From contig JBBCGI010000001.1 of NCBI GenBank assembly GCA_037200975.1, positions 3,061,001 through 3,125,000 of the forward strand: a stretch of 64,000 nucleotides of DNA. Reading direction: 5' to 3'. The notes below the pieces were generated by a model. It was not told the origin of the DNA and did no database searches. It saw only the letters and a list, made by a program, of their open reading frames with translations. Shown here piece by piece: positions 42,577-51,418 of the stretch. Source of the stretch: Pseudomonadota bacterium. Lineage in GTDB: Bacteria > Pseudomonadota > Gammaproteobacteria > Steroidobacterales > Steroidobacteraceae. The translations under genes and the position numbers were made by a program. Position 1 is the stretch's first letter. Each line of letters begins with the position of its first letter.

Positions 42577-43011
42577 TTACCGGCGCAATCCCAACACGAG
42601 AACCCCGGCGCTGACCAGCGCGATACCCGCCCAATCGCGCGGTGCCGGACGCTCGCCCAGAAAAGACACCGCGAAGATCGCCACCAGCAACAGGCTGGCT
42701 TTGTCGACGGATGCGACCAACGCCGCATCGCCCATCTGCAGCGCGCGGAAATAACACACCCAGGAGGCGCCGGTGGCCAGCGCGGACAGGAACAGGAAAC
42801 CGAGCGTCTTGGGCGGCAGCGCGAGCGGGTTGCTCCACTTGCCGCTCACCAGCACGAGGATCGCCAGCAGGATCAGAATGACCGCGGTGCGAATCAGCGT
42901 CGCGAAATCGGAGTCGACTCCGGCCAGCCCCAGCTTCGCGAAGATGGTCGTGAGCGCCGCGAACACCGCCGACAACATTGCCCAAACGAACCATTGGGAA
43001 GTGACGCTCAT
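42577..43011 (-). CDS. EamA/DMT family transporter, half-size
   Basis: A 144-residue membrane protein with one EamA module of about five helices, ending GVLVLGLRR. Standard EamA transporters have ten helices in two modules, so this must dimerise, as small multidrug or YwfM-like half transporters do. The ATG overlaps the rsmE stop by four bases. The substrate is unknown. Confidence 0.8.
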   Translation of the reverse strand: MSVTSQWFVWAMLSAVFAALTTIFAKLGLAGVDSDFATLIRTAVILILLAILVLVSGKWSNPLALPPKTLGFLFLSALATGASWVCYFRALQMGDAALVASVDKASLLLVAIFAVSFLGERPAPRDWAGIALVSAGVLVLGLRR

Positions 43012-43748
43012 GATGCGAAGTCTCCGGCAATGGCTTGCAGGACGGCGAGCGCGGCGAGGCCGGCGGTTTCCGTGCGCATGATTCGGGGACCGAGACGGCA
43101 GGCGACGAAGCCATTCGCGCGGGCGAATTCGCGCTCGTTTTCGGCGAGCCCGCCTTCCGGGCCGATCAGCAACACGATGGGCCGCTGGCTGTCGGTCACG
43201 GTTTTCGCGAGGGCCGCCTCCCCGTCCGCGGCCAGCAGACAACGCAACGCGTCGGCAGCCAGGCCGCCGAGAGAGTCTCCCAGCGGCAGCGGCGCACCGA
43301 TCTCCGGCACGCGGTTGCGCCCGCATTGTTCGCAGGCGGAGTTTGCGACGGCCTGCCAGTGTTCGCGTTTGCGTTCGCGCTGGCTGGCGTCGACCTTGAC
43401 GACGGATCGTTCGGCCAGGACCGGGAGAATACGCGTCACGCCGAGTTCGGTGGCTTTCTGCACGATGAGGTCCATGCGTTCACCGCGTGCGACACCCTGC
43501 AGCAACGTGATCTGCAATGGCGATTCGCGCTCGATGGCGTCATGCCGCGTCACGCGCGCCAGCACCTGCTTGCCGCCGCCCGGCAACAACGTGGCGGCGT
43601 ATTCGCCGCCGGCGCCGTTGAACAAGGTGAGTGGAGCACCGGCCGCAAGCCGCAGCACTCGCGTGAGATGCGCGCCGGCCTGGGCGGGCAGTTCGGCCTG
43701 CGTGCCCACCGTCACCGGTCCCGGCACGAAGATGCGAGTCAGGCGCAT
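43008..43748 (-). CDS. rsmE: 16S rRNA m3U1498 methyltransferase
   Basis: A 246-residue SPOUT-fold enzyme that methylates N3 of U1498 in 16S rRNA. The N-terminal PUA-like part begins RLTRIFVPG; the trefoil knot has LLIGPEGGLAENE and LGPRIMRTETAGLAAL. The ATG at 43748 overlaps the bioA end by ten bases, so the two are translationally linked. Confidence 0.94.
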   Translation of the reverse strand: MRLTRIFVPGPVTVGTQAELPAQAGAHLTRVLRLAAGAPLTLFNGAGGEYAATLLPGGGKQVLARVTRHDAIERESPLQITLLQGVARGERMDLIVQKATELGVTRILPVLAERSVVKVDASQRERKREHWQAVANSACEQCGRNRVPEIGAPLPLGDSLGGLAADALRCLLAADGEAALAKTVTDSQRPIVLLIGPEGGLAENEREFARANGFVACRLGPRIMRTETAGLAALAVLQAIAGDFAS

Positions 43749-45094
43749 GCCAGCTCCACGCCTTCGGTCGCGATCGCCGCCAGCAACTCGATTTCGTCGG
43801 CCGCGATCACGTAGGGCGGCATGAAGTAGATAGTCGTGCCGAGCGGGCGGATCAGCGCGCCGCGCGACAGGGCATGCCGATAGATGCGTAAACCCCGGCG
43901 TTCCTGCCAGGGATACGGTGTGCGCGTCTTCGGGTCTTTCATCAGTTCGATGGCGAGGATCATGCCGCGCTGGCGGATCTCGGCCACGTGGGGATGGCCG
44001 CGCAGGTGTTCGACGCTGCTCGACATGGCCAGCGCGGTCGCGCGATTGCGTTCGAGCACTGGTTCTTCGCGAAAAATCGCCAGCGTGGCGTTGGCGGCGG
44101 CGCAGGCCAGCGGATTCCCCGTGTAGCTGTGCGAATGCAGGAAGGCGTTGAGTTTGGTGTATTCGTCGTAGAACGCGTCGTACACCGTGTCGGTCGTGAG
44201 CACCACGGACAGCGGCAGATAGCCGCCGGTCAAGCCCTTCGACAGGCACAGGTAGTCGGGCCGTATACCCGCCTGCTCGCAGGCGAACATCGTGCCGGTG
44301 CGGCCGAATCCCACCGCGATCTCGTCGGCGATCAGGTGCACGCCATGTCTGTCGCAGGCCGCCCGCAGTAGTTTGAGATAGACGGGGTCGTACATGCGCA
44401 TGCCGCCGGCGCATTGCACCAGCGGCTCGACGATGACGGCCGCGACGTCTTCATGATGCTGCGCCAGCGCGGTTTCCATGTGCTCGAACATGTGGCGCGC
44501 ATGGTCGGCTTCGCTCACACCGGGCTCGCGCGCGAACGAATCGGGGGAGGGCACGGTGATCACGTCCATCAGCAGCGGACGGTAGATGGACTTGTAGAGA
44601 TCGACGTTGCCGACCGCGAGCGCGCCCAGCGTCTCGCCGTGGTAGCTGTTGGCGAGCGTGATGAAGCGGGTCTTGCGTTCTTTTCCGCAATTGCGCCAGT
44701 AGTGAAAACTCATTTTCACGGCCACTTCGATCGCGGCCGAACCGTTGTCGGCGAAGAAGCAGCGATTGAGGCCGGGAGGCGCGAGGCGCAGCAGCTCCTC
44801 GGCGAGGGTGATCGCCGGCTCGTGGGTGAATCCCGCGAAGATGGCGTGTTCGAGCTTGTCTAACTGCCCGCGCACGGCGGCATTGATGCGCGGGTTGGCG
44901 TGGCCGAAAAGATTGACCCACCAGGAACTGATGCCGTCGATGTAGCGCCGGCCCGCGAAATCCTCGAGCCACACGCCCGAGCCCGCGCGCAGCGGGATCA
45001 TCGGCACGGTCTCGTGATCTTTCATCTGCGTGCACGGATGCCACACGTGCGCGAGATCGCGTTCCATCCAGGATTTGTTGTCGTCGCTCGACAT
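43739..45094 (-). CDS. bioA: Adenosylmethionine-8-amino-7-oxononanoate aminotransferase
   Basis: A 451-residue class III PLP aminotransferase for biotin synthesis, using SAM as amino donor. Key parts are HPCTQMKDHE, DGISSWWVNLFGHANP, ITLANSYHGETLGAL, LIADEIAVGFGRTG and the PLP lysine in CLSKGLTGG. Length is normal. Other biotin genes are not in the window. It is divergent from ampD. Confidence 0.97.
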   Translation of the reverse strand: MSSDDNKSWMERDLAHVWHPCTQMKDHETVPMIPLRAGSGVWLEDFAGRRYIDGISSWWVNLFGHANPRINAAVRGQLDKLEHAIFAGFTHEPAITLAEELLRLAPPGLNRCFFADNGSAAIEVAVKMSFHYWRNCGKERKTRFITLANSYHGETLGALAVGNVDLYKSIYRPLLMDVITVPSPDSFAREPGVSEADHARHMFEHMETALAQHHEDVAAVIVEPLVQCAGGMRMYDPVYLKLLRAACDRHGVHLIADEIAVGFGRTGTMFACEQAGIRPDYLCLSKGLTGGYLPLSVVLTTDTVYDAFYDEYTKLNAFLHSHSYTGNPLACAAANATLAIFREEPVLERNRATALAMSSSVEHLRGHPHVAEIRQRGMILAIELMKDPKTRTPYPWQERRGLRIYRHALSRGALIRPLGTTIYFMPPYVIAADEIELLAAIATEGVELACA

Positions 45095-45163
45095 CGTGCG
45101 TGGGCCAGAAGCGGGCGGCTATTGTGGCATGGCGGTATGGCAAGATGGCCGCAAGGAGCCGCC

Positions 45164-45700
45164 ATGCGTATCGATGTCGCCACCGGCCTGCTGGTCGGCG
45201 TAAAGCAAGTCTTGTCGCCGTTCTTCGATGAGCGGCCTGCCGGAGTGGCGGCGGATCTCATCGTGTTGCACGGGATCAGCCTGCCGCCGGGGGAGTTCGG
45301 CGGCCCGTGGGTCGCGCGGCTGTTCACCGGCAATCTGCCGGCCGATGCGCATCCGTCGTTCGTCGAACGGGCGTCGCTGCGGGTGTCGGCGCATCTGTTC
45401 ATCCGACGCGACGGTGAGGTGGTGCAGTTCGTTTCGTTCAAGGATCGTTCCTGGCACGCCGGCAAATCGGTGTGGCAGGGGCGCGAGGCGTGCAACGACT
45501 ACTCGATCGGCATCGAGTGCGAGGGGACGGACGACGTACCTTATGAGGCTGCGCAATACGCCACGTTGCGTACGCTGTTGCCGCTGTTGTTAGCGGCGTA
45601 TCCCGCGGTCACGAAGGACCGGATCGTCGGCCATGCGGATGTCGCGCCGGGGCGCAAGACGGATCCGGGCGCGTCGTTCGACTGGTCGCGGGTGCGGTAA
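45164..45700 (+). CDS. ampD: 1,6-anhydro-N-acetylmuramyl-L-alanine amidase AmpD
   Basis: A 178-residue zinc amidase that recycles anhydro-muropeptides in the cytosol. Zinc ligands lie in VLHGISLPPGEFGG (His 36) and GHADVAPGRKTDPG. WHAGKSVWQGREACNDYSIG is a family stretch. The ATG has AAGGAG upstream. The TAA stop (45698-45700) lies inside the arm of a long inverted repeat. Confidence 0.95.
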   Translation: MRIDVATGLLVGVKQVLSPFFDERPAGVAADLIVLHGISLPPGEFGGPWVARLFTGNLPADAHPSFVERASLRVSAHLFIRRDGEVVQFVSFKDRSWHAGKSVWQGREACNDYSIGIECEGTDDVPYEAAQYATLRTLLPLLLAAYPAVTKDRIVGHADVAPGRKTDPGASFDWSRVR

Positions 45701-45830
45701 AGGGGACATGCCTATTTATGAAAAAGGGGACAGATCTATTTATTGACCGAACGGCCGTCTGCATACGAGCGCATTCGATCAATAAATAGATCTGTCCCCT
45801 TTTTCATAAATAGGCATGTCCCCTTTACCG
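45695..45830. repeat. Perfect 52-bp inverted repeat (REPIN-like), nested
   Basis: Arms 45695-45746 and 45779-45830 are perfectly complementary around a 32-base loop. Each arm has two units: an outer AAAGGGGACATGCCTATTTA and an inner AAAAGGGGACAGATCTATTT, which differ by TGCC versus GATC. The arrangement looks like one palindrome inserted in the loop of another. The stops of both flanking convergent genes (ampD TAA 45698-45700; adenosyltransferase TAA 45825-45827) are inside the arms. Confidence 0.93.
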
Positions 45831-46379
45831 GCCGCGGTCGTGGCGCCAGAGCACCTCTGAGCCATTCTCGTGTCGCGCCAGCACGCGCGCGATCACGAAC
45901 AGCAGGTCCGACAAACGGTTGAGATACTGCGGTACTTCCGCGCGCACTTGCTCGGTCGCGGCGAGTGTCCACACGCATCGCTCTGCGCGCCGCACGATGC
46001 AGCGCGCGAGGTGGCAGGCCGCGGCGGCGGGCCCACCTCCCGGCAGGATGAAATCCTTGAGCGCGGGCAGCGGCTCATTGAAGCCATCCAGCACCTGCTC
46101 GAGCTGCGTGACCCGTTCCGCCTTGATCACGGCCGTGCCGGGAATACACAGCTCGCCGCCGAGATCGAACAGGTCATGCTGGATCTCGGTGAGACAGCGC
46201 GAGACGTCGGCCGGCAAGCCGGCCACCGCCAGCACCACGCCGATGGCGCTATTGGCCTCGTCGACCGTGCCGTAGGCCTCGACGCGCGCGTGATCCTTGC
46301 GGACACGGCTCCCGTCGCCCAAGCCCGTCGTGCCGTCATCGCCTGTGCGCGTATAGATCCTGCTCAGACGATTGCCCAT
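45825..46379 (-). CDS. Cob(I)alamin adenosyltransferase, PduO type
   Basis: A 184-residue ATP:cob(I)alamin adenosyltransferase that makes adenosylcobalamin. The N-terminal ATP site is YTRTGDDGTTGLGDG; EAYGTVDEANSAIG, FILPGGGPAAAACHLAR and RRAERC are further PduO-family motifs. It is 26 bases after btuB on the same strand, so it should be under the same riboswitch. The product would serve B12-dependent enzymes, none of which is here. Confidence 0.93.
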   Translation of the reverse strand: MGNRLSRIYTRTGDDGTTGLGDGSRVRKDHARVEAYGTVDEANSAIGVVLAVAGLPADVSRCLTEIQHDLFDLGGELCIPGTAVIKAERVTQLEQVLDGFNEPLPALKDFILPGGGPAAAACHLARCIVRRAERCVWTLAATEQVRAEVPQYLNRLSDLLFVIARVLARHENGSEVLWRHDRGR

Positions 46380-46405
46380 GCGAACTCCGCCCGGTTTCGA
46401 CCGAT

Positions 46406-48244
46406 TCAGTCGAAGCGGTAGCGTACTCCAACCGTGTACGAGCGGCCCTCGGTACGGTAGCCCTCGGCGAGCACGTAGTCTTCATCGAACAGATTCTCGA
46501 GCCGCCCCTGCAGCGTCAGTGCGTCGTTCACGCGATACCGCAGCGTGGTGTTCACGAGCGCGTAGGAATCGAGCGTCACCTGCGGCGAGCCGAAATCCTT
46601 GCGATTGCCGTAGGCCGCGATGTCCACGCCGAGATCCAGCGCACCGACGTCGCGATTGACCGCCAGCACCAGCGCTTCGCGCGAACGGCGCAACAGGCGC
46701 TCGTCGGTGGTTTCGTCGCGCGGATCCTGCAGCGTGAGCTCGGCGCGCGCATTCCAGACTTCACCCGTGAAACGGTAACCGAGCTCCACGCCCTTGATAC
46801 GCGCGCGCTCGACGTTCTGGTTCTGCCCTTCGAACGTGTCGAAGTCGATGATCACGTAGTCGATGAGATCGCGGATGCGATTGTAGAACGCCGACAACGA
46901 CACCTGCTGGCGCGCGCCTAACTTCTGGCGAACAGAGAACTCGACCTGGCGCGAGACCTCGGGGTCGAGATCCGGGTTGCCGCCGAAGCCGAACCGGTCG
47001 GTGCTGTCCGGCGCGCGGAACGCACTGCCGCCCGAGAGCACCACGCGCATGCCGTTGCCTGCATCCACGCCGAATTCCGCATTCCACGTCAGCTCGTTGC
47101 CGAAGGTCTCGTGATCCACGTGACCCAGCGCCAGGCGCGAGGTGAAGCGGCCGATTTCGAATTGATCCTGCACGAACGCCTGCGTGACCTGCGTGTCTTC
47201 ATCGAACACGGTGCCGAAGGACTGCGCGCGCGTGTTCTCGTCGCTGCGCTGCAGGCCGAACGAAAGCGCATGCGCGCCGATCTTTGCCAGGTCGATCTGC
47301 ACGTCCACCGTGCCGCGGCTGGTGCGCGCGTAGTCGAATTCCGCGGGGCCGAATCCCGCCTGCAGCTGGTCGATGTCATCGAGCGCGCGGCTGAAATTCG
47401 CGCGCACACCCCAGCCGTCGGCAACGCGGTACTCGGTTTCGAACGAATAGACGCTGTTTTCGAAATCCTGCGAGGCGGGTGCGTACGCCGGATCGCTGAA
47501 GGTCTGCGCGGAATATTCCGTGCGGCCCGCGGCACGCCAGCCGCGCACGCGGAACGTCAATTCGTCGGTCGCGGCGAGTTCGGCGGATACGCGGCCGGTG
47601 ACGTTGCGATAGCCGCGATCGAGGTTGTCCTCGGTGAAGGTCGGCATGCCGTCGCTCGCGGCGTAACTGCCGCCGAAGCCGAACTTGAAATTGCCCGCGG
47701 ATATTGCCGCGTCGCTGAACAGTTCCTGCGTATGGTCGCTGCCGTAAGTCGCCCCGGCGCTGACGCCGTTCTTCGCTGCACCGCGCGTGAACAGCTGTAT
47801 CACGCCGCCGATGGCGTCCGTGCCGTACAGCGAAGAGCGCGGACCTTTGACGATCTCGATGCGCTCAAGGGATTCGGGCGCGATGTTCTGCAACGCCGCA
47901 CCGCCGATGGTGCCGGGATTGATACGCACGCCGTCGATGAGCACCACGGTGTGATTGCTCTCGGTGCCGCGGGTGAACAGCGAAGTAGTTTGCCCGGGAC
48001 CGCCGTTGCGCGCGATCTCGAGGCCGGCATGTTGTTGCAGTAGTTCGCTCACGTCGCTGGCCAGCGAGCGTTCGATGTCGTTGCGCGTGATCACGATGAC
48101 CGGCGCGCCGACCGAATCGAGCGGCACCGGAGTACGCGTCGCGGTGATGACGGTTTCTTCGAGCTCGTCCTGCGCGAACGCAAGCGACGAGGTGAGGGCG
48201 GCCGCGACGGCAAGCGTCAGCGGCGACGAAATGAAATTGCGCAT
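46406..48244 (-). CDS. btuB: TonB-dependent vitamin B12 receptor BtuB
   Basis: A 612-residue outer-membrane barrel importing cobalamin. The signal peptide ends SLAFAQ; the TonB box region is EETVITATRTP; the plug domain shows VVLIDGVRINPGTIGG and IEIVKGPRSSLYGTDAIGG; the C-terminal strand ends in RYRFD with terminal aromatic pattern. A cobalamin riboswitch lies upstream, which identifies the ligand. The ATG at 48244 is chosen over a longer frame running into the leader. Confidence 0.94.
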   Translation of the reverse strand: MRNFISSPLTLAVAAALTSSLAFAQDELEETVITATRTPVPLDSVGAPVIVITRNDIERSLASDVSELLQQHAGLEIARNGGPGQTTSLFTRGTESNHTVVLIDGVRINPGTIGGAALQNIAPESLERIEIVKGPRSSLYGTDAIGGVIQLFTRGAAKNGVSAGATYGSDHTQELFSDAAISAGNFKFGFGGSYAASDGMPTFTEDNLDRGYRNVTGRVSAELAATDELTFRVRGWRAAGRTEYSAQTFSDPAYAPASQDFENSVYSFETEYRVADGWGVRANFSRALDDIDQLQAGFGPAEFDYARTSRGTVDVQIDLAKIGAHALSFGLQRSDENTRAQSFGTVFDEDTQVTQAFVQDQFEIGRFTSRLALGHVDHETFGNELTWNAEFGVDAGNGMRVVLSGGSAFRAPDSTDRFGFGGNPDLDPEVSRQVEFSVRQKLGARQQVSLSAFYNRIRDLIDYVIIDFDTFEGQNQNVERARIKGVELGYRFTGEVWNARAELTLQDPRDETTDERLLRRSREALVLAVNRDVGALDLGVDIAAYGNRKDFGSPQVTLDSYALVNTTLRYRVNDALTLQGRLENLFDEDYVLAEGYRTEGRSYTVGVRYRFD

Positions 48245-48360
48245 TGTCAGAACCTTTCCATGCACGCCCGCATGGCCGATACAGGTGAACACCCGTGGAC
48301 ACGCGTAGCGAGGAAGGTCCCGAGACCGTCCCGATGCCCGCCGCATCCTTGGGAAACTAC

Positions 48361-48534
48361 CGATCGGCCGGTCTCCGGACTCTCGAACTGAAACCTTGCG
48401 GCTTCGGTGCATCGCCTTCCCGAGTTTTGAGGCTCAGTGGCAGTTGATGCAGTTGGGTTCGATTACCGTTGCGGGGGCAGTGCTGGAATCACCGTCTTGG
48501 CGGTTCACCAGCTTCCCGTAACCTTTCGGCGGGG
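48361..48534 (-). promoter_or_regulatory. Cobalamin riboswitch
   Basis: On the minus strand the leader has GGTTACGGGAAGCTGGTG, CTGCCCCCGCAACGG, GCCACTG (plus 48435-48441), CGGGAAGGCGATGCACC and the B12 box AGTCCGGAGACCGGCC (plus 48366-48381), in the canonical order. About 120 bases of expression platform follow before the btuB ATG. Adenosylcobalamin binding should lower btuB expression. Confidence 0.94.
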
Positions 48535-48596
48535 CGCACTCTAACGAGATTCCCGGCGAATTGACAGTTTCCGCAGCCGTCAGCAGGCTTGCCGCC

Positions 48597-49379
48597 ATGC
48601 CCACGACAGAACCCTCGCAGGAACTCAAAGCCGCGCTCGACGCGGCCCAGGCCGCCGCGGAAGTGATCCGCGGTTTCTATCAACGCAACGTGCGGATCGA
48701 GGTCAAGGCGGACAAGACGCCGGTGACCGAAGCCGACGTTCGTTCCGAAGAAGCAATCCGCGACCTGCTGATGAAGCGTTTCCCGGGCTACGGCTTCTAC
48801 GGCGAGGAGACCGGCAAGTCCGGCATGAGCGCCGAAAGCGTGTGGCTGGTCGACCCGATCGACGGCACGAAATCCTTCGTGCGCGAGTGCCCGTTCTTCT
48901 CCACGCAGATCGCGCTGCTGCGCGGCGGGCGCTTCGTGCTGGGCGTGTCGATGGCGCCTGCCTACAACGAACTGGCATGGGCGGAGCGCGGCAGCGGCGC
49001 CTGGCTCGATGGCAAGCAGATCCACGTCAGCAAGGTCGCGGCGCTCGATGCCGCCATCGTTTCGACCGGCAATCTCAAGACGCTGGCCGCATCGCCCGCC
49101 TGGCCGAGGCTCGGTAGTTTGATCGGCCGCATCAACCGCATCCGCGGCTATGGCGACTTCGTGCACTACCACCTGCTGGCGCGCTCCGCGCTGGACGCGG
49201 TGGTCGAGTCGGACGTGAACATCCTCGACATCGCGGCGCTCACGGTCATCGTCGAGGAAGCGGGCGGCAAATTCACCGACCTCGAGGGCGGTCCCGTCGG
49301 CCTTGCCACGACCAGCGTGCTCGCGACCAACGGCGCGCTGCACCAGCCCATCCTCGACACGATCGGGTTCGGAAGCTGA
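48597..49379 (+). CDS. Inositol monophosphatase family protein
   Basis: A 260-residue magnesium-dependent phosphatase of the IMPase/HisN/CysQ group. Metal motifs are GFYGEETG, VDPIDGTKSF and DILDIAALTVIVEEAGG. HisN-type histidinol phosphatase is a fair possibility because of the YGDFVHYHLLARSALD region, but substrate cannot be fixed. ATG 48597 was chosen; TTG 48561 would add 12 residues. Confidence 0.88.
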   Translation: MPTTEPSQELKAALDAAQAAAEVIRGFYQRNVRIEVKADKTPVTEADVRSEEAIRDLLMKRFPGYGFYGEETGKSGMSAESVWLVDPIDGTKSFVRECPFFSTQIALLRGGRFVLGVSMAPAYNELAWAERGSGAWLDGKQIHVSKVAALDAAIVSTGNLKTLAASPAWPRLGSLIGRINRIRGYGDFVHYHLLARSALDAVVESDVNILDIAALTVIVEEAGGKFTDLEGGPVGLATTSVLATNGALHQPILDTIGFGS

Positions 49380-49382
49380 TCG

Positions 49383-49853
49383 ATGTCGGTATTCCTGCGC
49401 TGGGGAATATTCGGGATTCTCGGCGTGGCGGCGCTGCTGTATGCCTACAACGCCAGCAAACGCATGGCCGAGCGTCATGCCCGGCAAACTCCGCCGGCGG
49501 CCCAGGCCGCGCAGAGGCCGGCGTCCGGGGCTGACGAACCGGTCGCGCCCGAGCGCGCAACGGCCGCCGTGACGCCACCGCCGGAGTCGGCGGTGCATGT
49601 CGAGCCGGCCGTGCCGGCGCCCGCGCATTGCGAAGCGGAGCTCGCGGTCGCGCGGCGCGCCATCGACGCGCGCCGTTCGGGCGAACCGCTCGACCGGCTG
49701 TTGCGCATCCATGAAATCGCCTTTGAAGATTCCGCGCCGCGCCGCGCGCGCCTCGAGAAAGTCGCGACGCGTTACTTCAACTACGAAGGCGAGTTCCAGT
49801 CCGAAGCGCTGCGCATCGCGGTCATCAGCGACTGCCTGCAGTCGAGTCCCTGA
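49383..49853 (+). CDS. Hypothetical single-pass membrane protein
   Basis: A 156-residue protein three bases after the phosphatase gene. One N-terminal helix (about 6-22) anchors it; residues about 35-80 are a proline/alanine-rich linker; the C-terminal 75 residues form a charged helical domain with two cysteines (HCEAEL and SDCLQ). No family is recognised. It is probably co-transcribed with the phosphatase. Confidence 0.6.
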   Translation: MSVFLRWGIFGILGVAALLYAYNASKRMAERHARQTPPAAQAAQRPASGADEPVAPERATAAVTPPPESAVHVEPAVPAPAHCEAELAVARRAIDARRSGEPLDRLLRIHEIAFEDSAPRRARLEKVATRYFNYEGEFQSEALRIAVISDCLQSSP

Positions 49854-49871
49854 CCCGCCTGGCCGCGGCGG

Positions 49872-50639
49872 TTATCGCGGCGTCACGACACGCTGCGCGC
49901 CGAGCTTCACCTGCAGGTAGTCGAGGCCATACAGACGTTTGAGCTGGGTGGTGTCGAGCGCCGCGTTATCGATCACCTGCGCCACGCCGTCATCCGCCAG
50001 CAGACAGGCGCGATCGGCGAAGCGCAGCGCGAGATTGGGCTCGTGCAGGCTGGCGATGACGGCCGCGCCGGCGCGCGTCAGGGCACGCAGCTTTTCCAGT
50101 ATCCCGAGCTGCTGCGCGGGATCGAGGTGGTTCGTCGGTTCGTCCAGTAGATAGATCGACGGCGCCTGCACCAGCAGCCGCGCGATCGCGGCGCGCCGCT
50201 GCTCGCCGCCCGAGAGCGTGGCGAGTTCACGCCCGGCGAAGGATTCGAGCCCGGTTGCGCCGAGCGCCTGTGCGACACGCGCGGCGTCGTCTGCGCCCGC
50301 AACCTCCCACAACCCGAGGTGTGCGAACCGGCCAAGCATGACGGATTCGCGCAGCGTGCCCTGGGGCGGCGCGTCCGGATCCTGTGGCAGGAACCCGAGG
50401 CGTGCGGCGACCTGGCGCCGCGGCAGCTGCTCGATGGCGTGGCCGTCGAGCAGTACCGCGCCGGCACTGGCGGGACGCAGACCGGCGAGCGTGCGCAGCA
50501 GCAGCGACTTGCCGGTGCCATTGCCGCCCAGCAGCGCGATGAACTCTCCCGGGCCCATGGTCAAGTCCAGGTTTTCGACCAGCACGCGATCCGGCACGGC
50601 TATCTGCAATCCGCGCACTTCGAGCAAGGGCGCGTTCAC
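49872..50639 (-). CDS. ABC transporter ATP-binding protein, BtuD/FecE-like
   Basis: A 255-residue ATPase of the iron-siderophore/heme/cobalamin import family. Walker A is LLGGNGTGKSLLLR, the signature LSGGEQRRAAIARL, Walker B YLLDEPTNHLDPAQQ. It pairs logically with the FecCD permease at 54426, 3.8 kb away, and with btuB, so cobalamin is the likely cargo (inference). No substrate-binding BtuF gene is in the window. It overlaps the upstream metalloprotease-like gene by four bases. Confidence 0.86.
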   Translation of the reverse strand: MNAPLLEVRGLQIAVPDRVLVENLDLTMGPGEFIALLGGNGTGKSLLLRTLAGLRPASAGAVLLDGHAIEQLPRRQVAARLGFLPQDPDAPPQGTLRESVMLGRFAHLGLWEVAGADDAARVAQALGATGLESFAGRELATLSGGEQRRAAIARLLVQAPSIYLLDEPTNHLDPAQQLGILEKLRALTRAGAAVIASLHEPNLALRFADRACLLADDGVAQVIDNAALDTTQLKRLYGLDYLQVKLGAQRVVTPR

Positions 50640-51409
50640 TTGCGATGCCAGCGGATTTCGAGCGCCGTGGCTTCGCCCACGCGCACGTCGGCCAGTGAAT
50701 CCGGCATCTCGAAGGTGTGCGCGTCGACGGCGCGGCGGCCCGCCATGATCTCCGTGAGCCTTTGCGGATAGAGCGGCTCGAGCGCGGGCTCCGCATAACC
50801 GAAGGGAAATACCGGCGCCAGGGTTGCGGGGTCGTACTTGTCGGTGGCGCCCAGCGTGTGAAGGATTTCGTGCGCGATCACCACATTGTTAGGCTGGTTC
50901 ATCTCACGCTCCGCATAGGCGTGCACTACGCCGACCAGCCCTTTTTGCAATCCCACCGAGTGCGGTACCGCCTGCGTAAATGCCGGATCGTGAAACAGCA
51001 CAAAGATGCGGATCTGCGGCGGTGCGCGGCCGGGCGGGTGCGAATTGCGCCGTGCGTACAGGCGCACCTTGAGACTCCACCACATGCTCGAGAGCACGTT
51101 CGCATCCGGCGCGTGCCGCGGCGGCTGTTCGGTGACGGTCGGATAAAGGTCGACGCGCACCGGGCGCGCGAGCTCGATGCCGTAGCGTTGCGCCTCGCGG
51201 TTGATGAAACGCTCTATATCGAGGGTTGACTCGGGAGTCAGGCCGCCGATGTAACGGGCAGCCGTCTCGGTGCCATCCGCATTGATCGGGAAGATGCCGA
51301 TCCACAGGGTTTCATCCCAATCGGTGGTGCTGATGCGGTCGTACCAGTTGCCATACGCGGCGATGGCCAGCGCCAGCAGCAGGATCGCGATCCGCAGATT
51401 GCGCCACAT
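50636..51409 (-). CDS. Membrane-anchored HExxH metalloprotease-like protein
   Basis: A 257-residue protein with an N-terminal helix (about 5-20). Residues around 180 carry HEILHTLGATDKYD, an HExxHxxG zincin-type motif with a following aspartate. Upstream is a periplasmic-type domain (GIFPINADGTETA). No known peptidase family is recognised. It is translationally coupled to the BtuD-like gene, so a role near the transporter is possible but unproven. Confidence 0.72.
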   Translation of the reverse strand: MWRNLRIAILLLALAIAAYGNWYDRISTTDWDETLWIGIFPINADGTETAARYIGGLTPESTLDIERFINREAQRYGIELARPVRVDLYPTVTEQPPRHAPDANVLSSMWWSLKVRLYARRNSHPPGRAPPQIRIFVLFHDPAFTQAVPHSVGLQKGLVGVVHAYAEREMNQPNNVVIAHEILHTLGATDKYDPATLAPVFPFGYAEPALEPLYPQRLTEIMAGRRAVDAHTFEMPDSLADVRVGEATALEIRWHRK

Positions 51410-51418
51410 GGGTGGCGT

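Noticed and set aside
42577..43011. EamA gene as a truncated pseudogene
   Set aside because: It has a clean start overlapping rsmE, a proper end and full hydrophobic helices; half-size EamA transporters are known, so truncation is not required.
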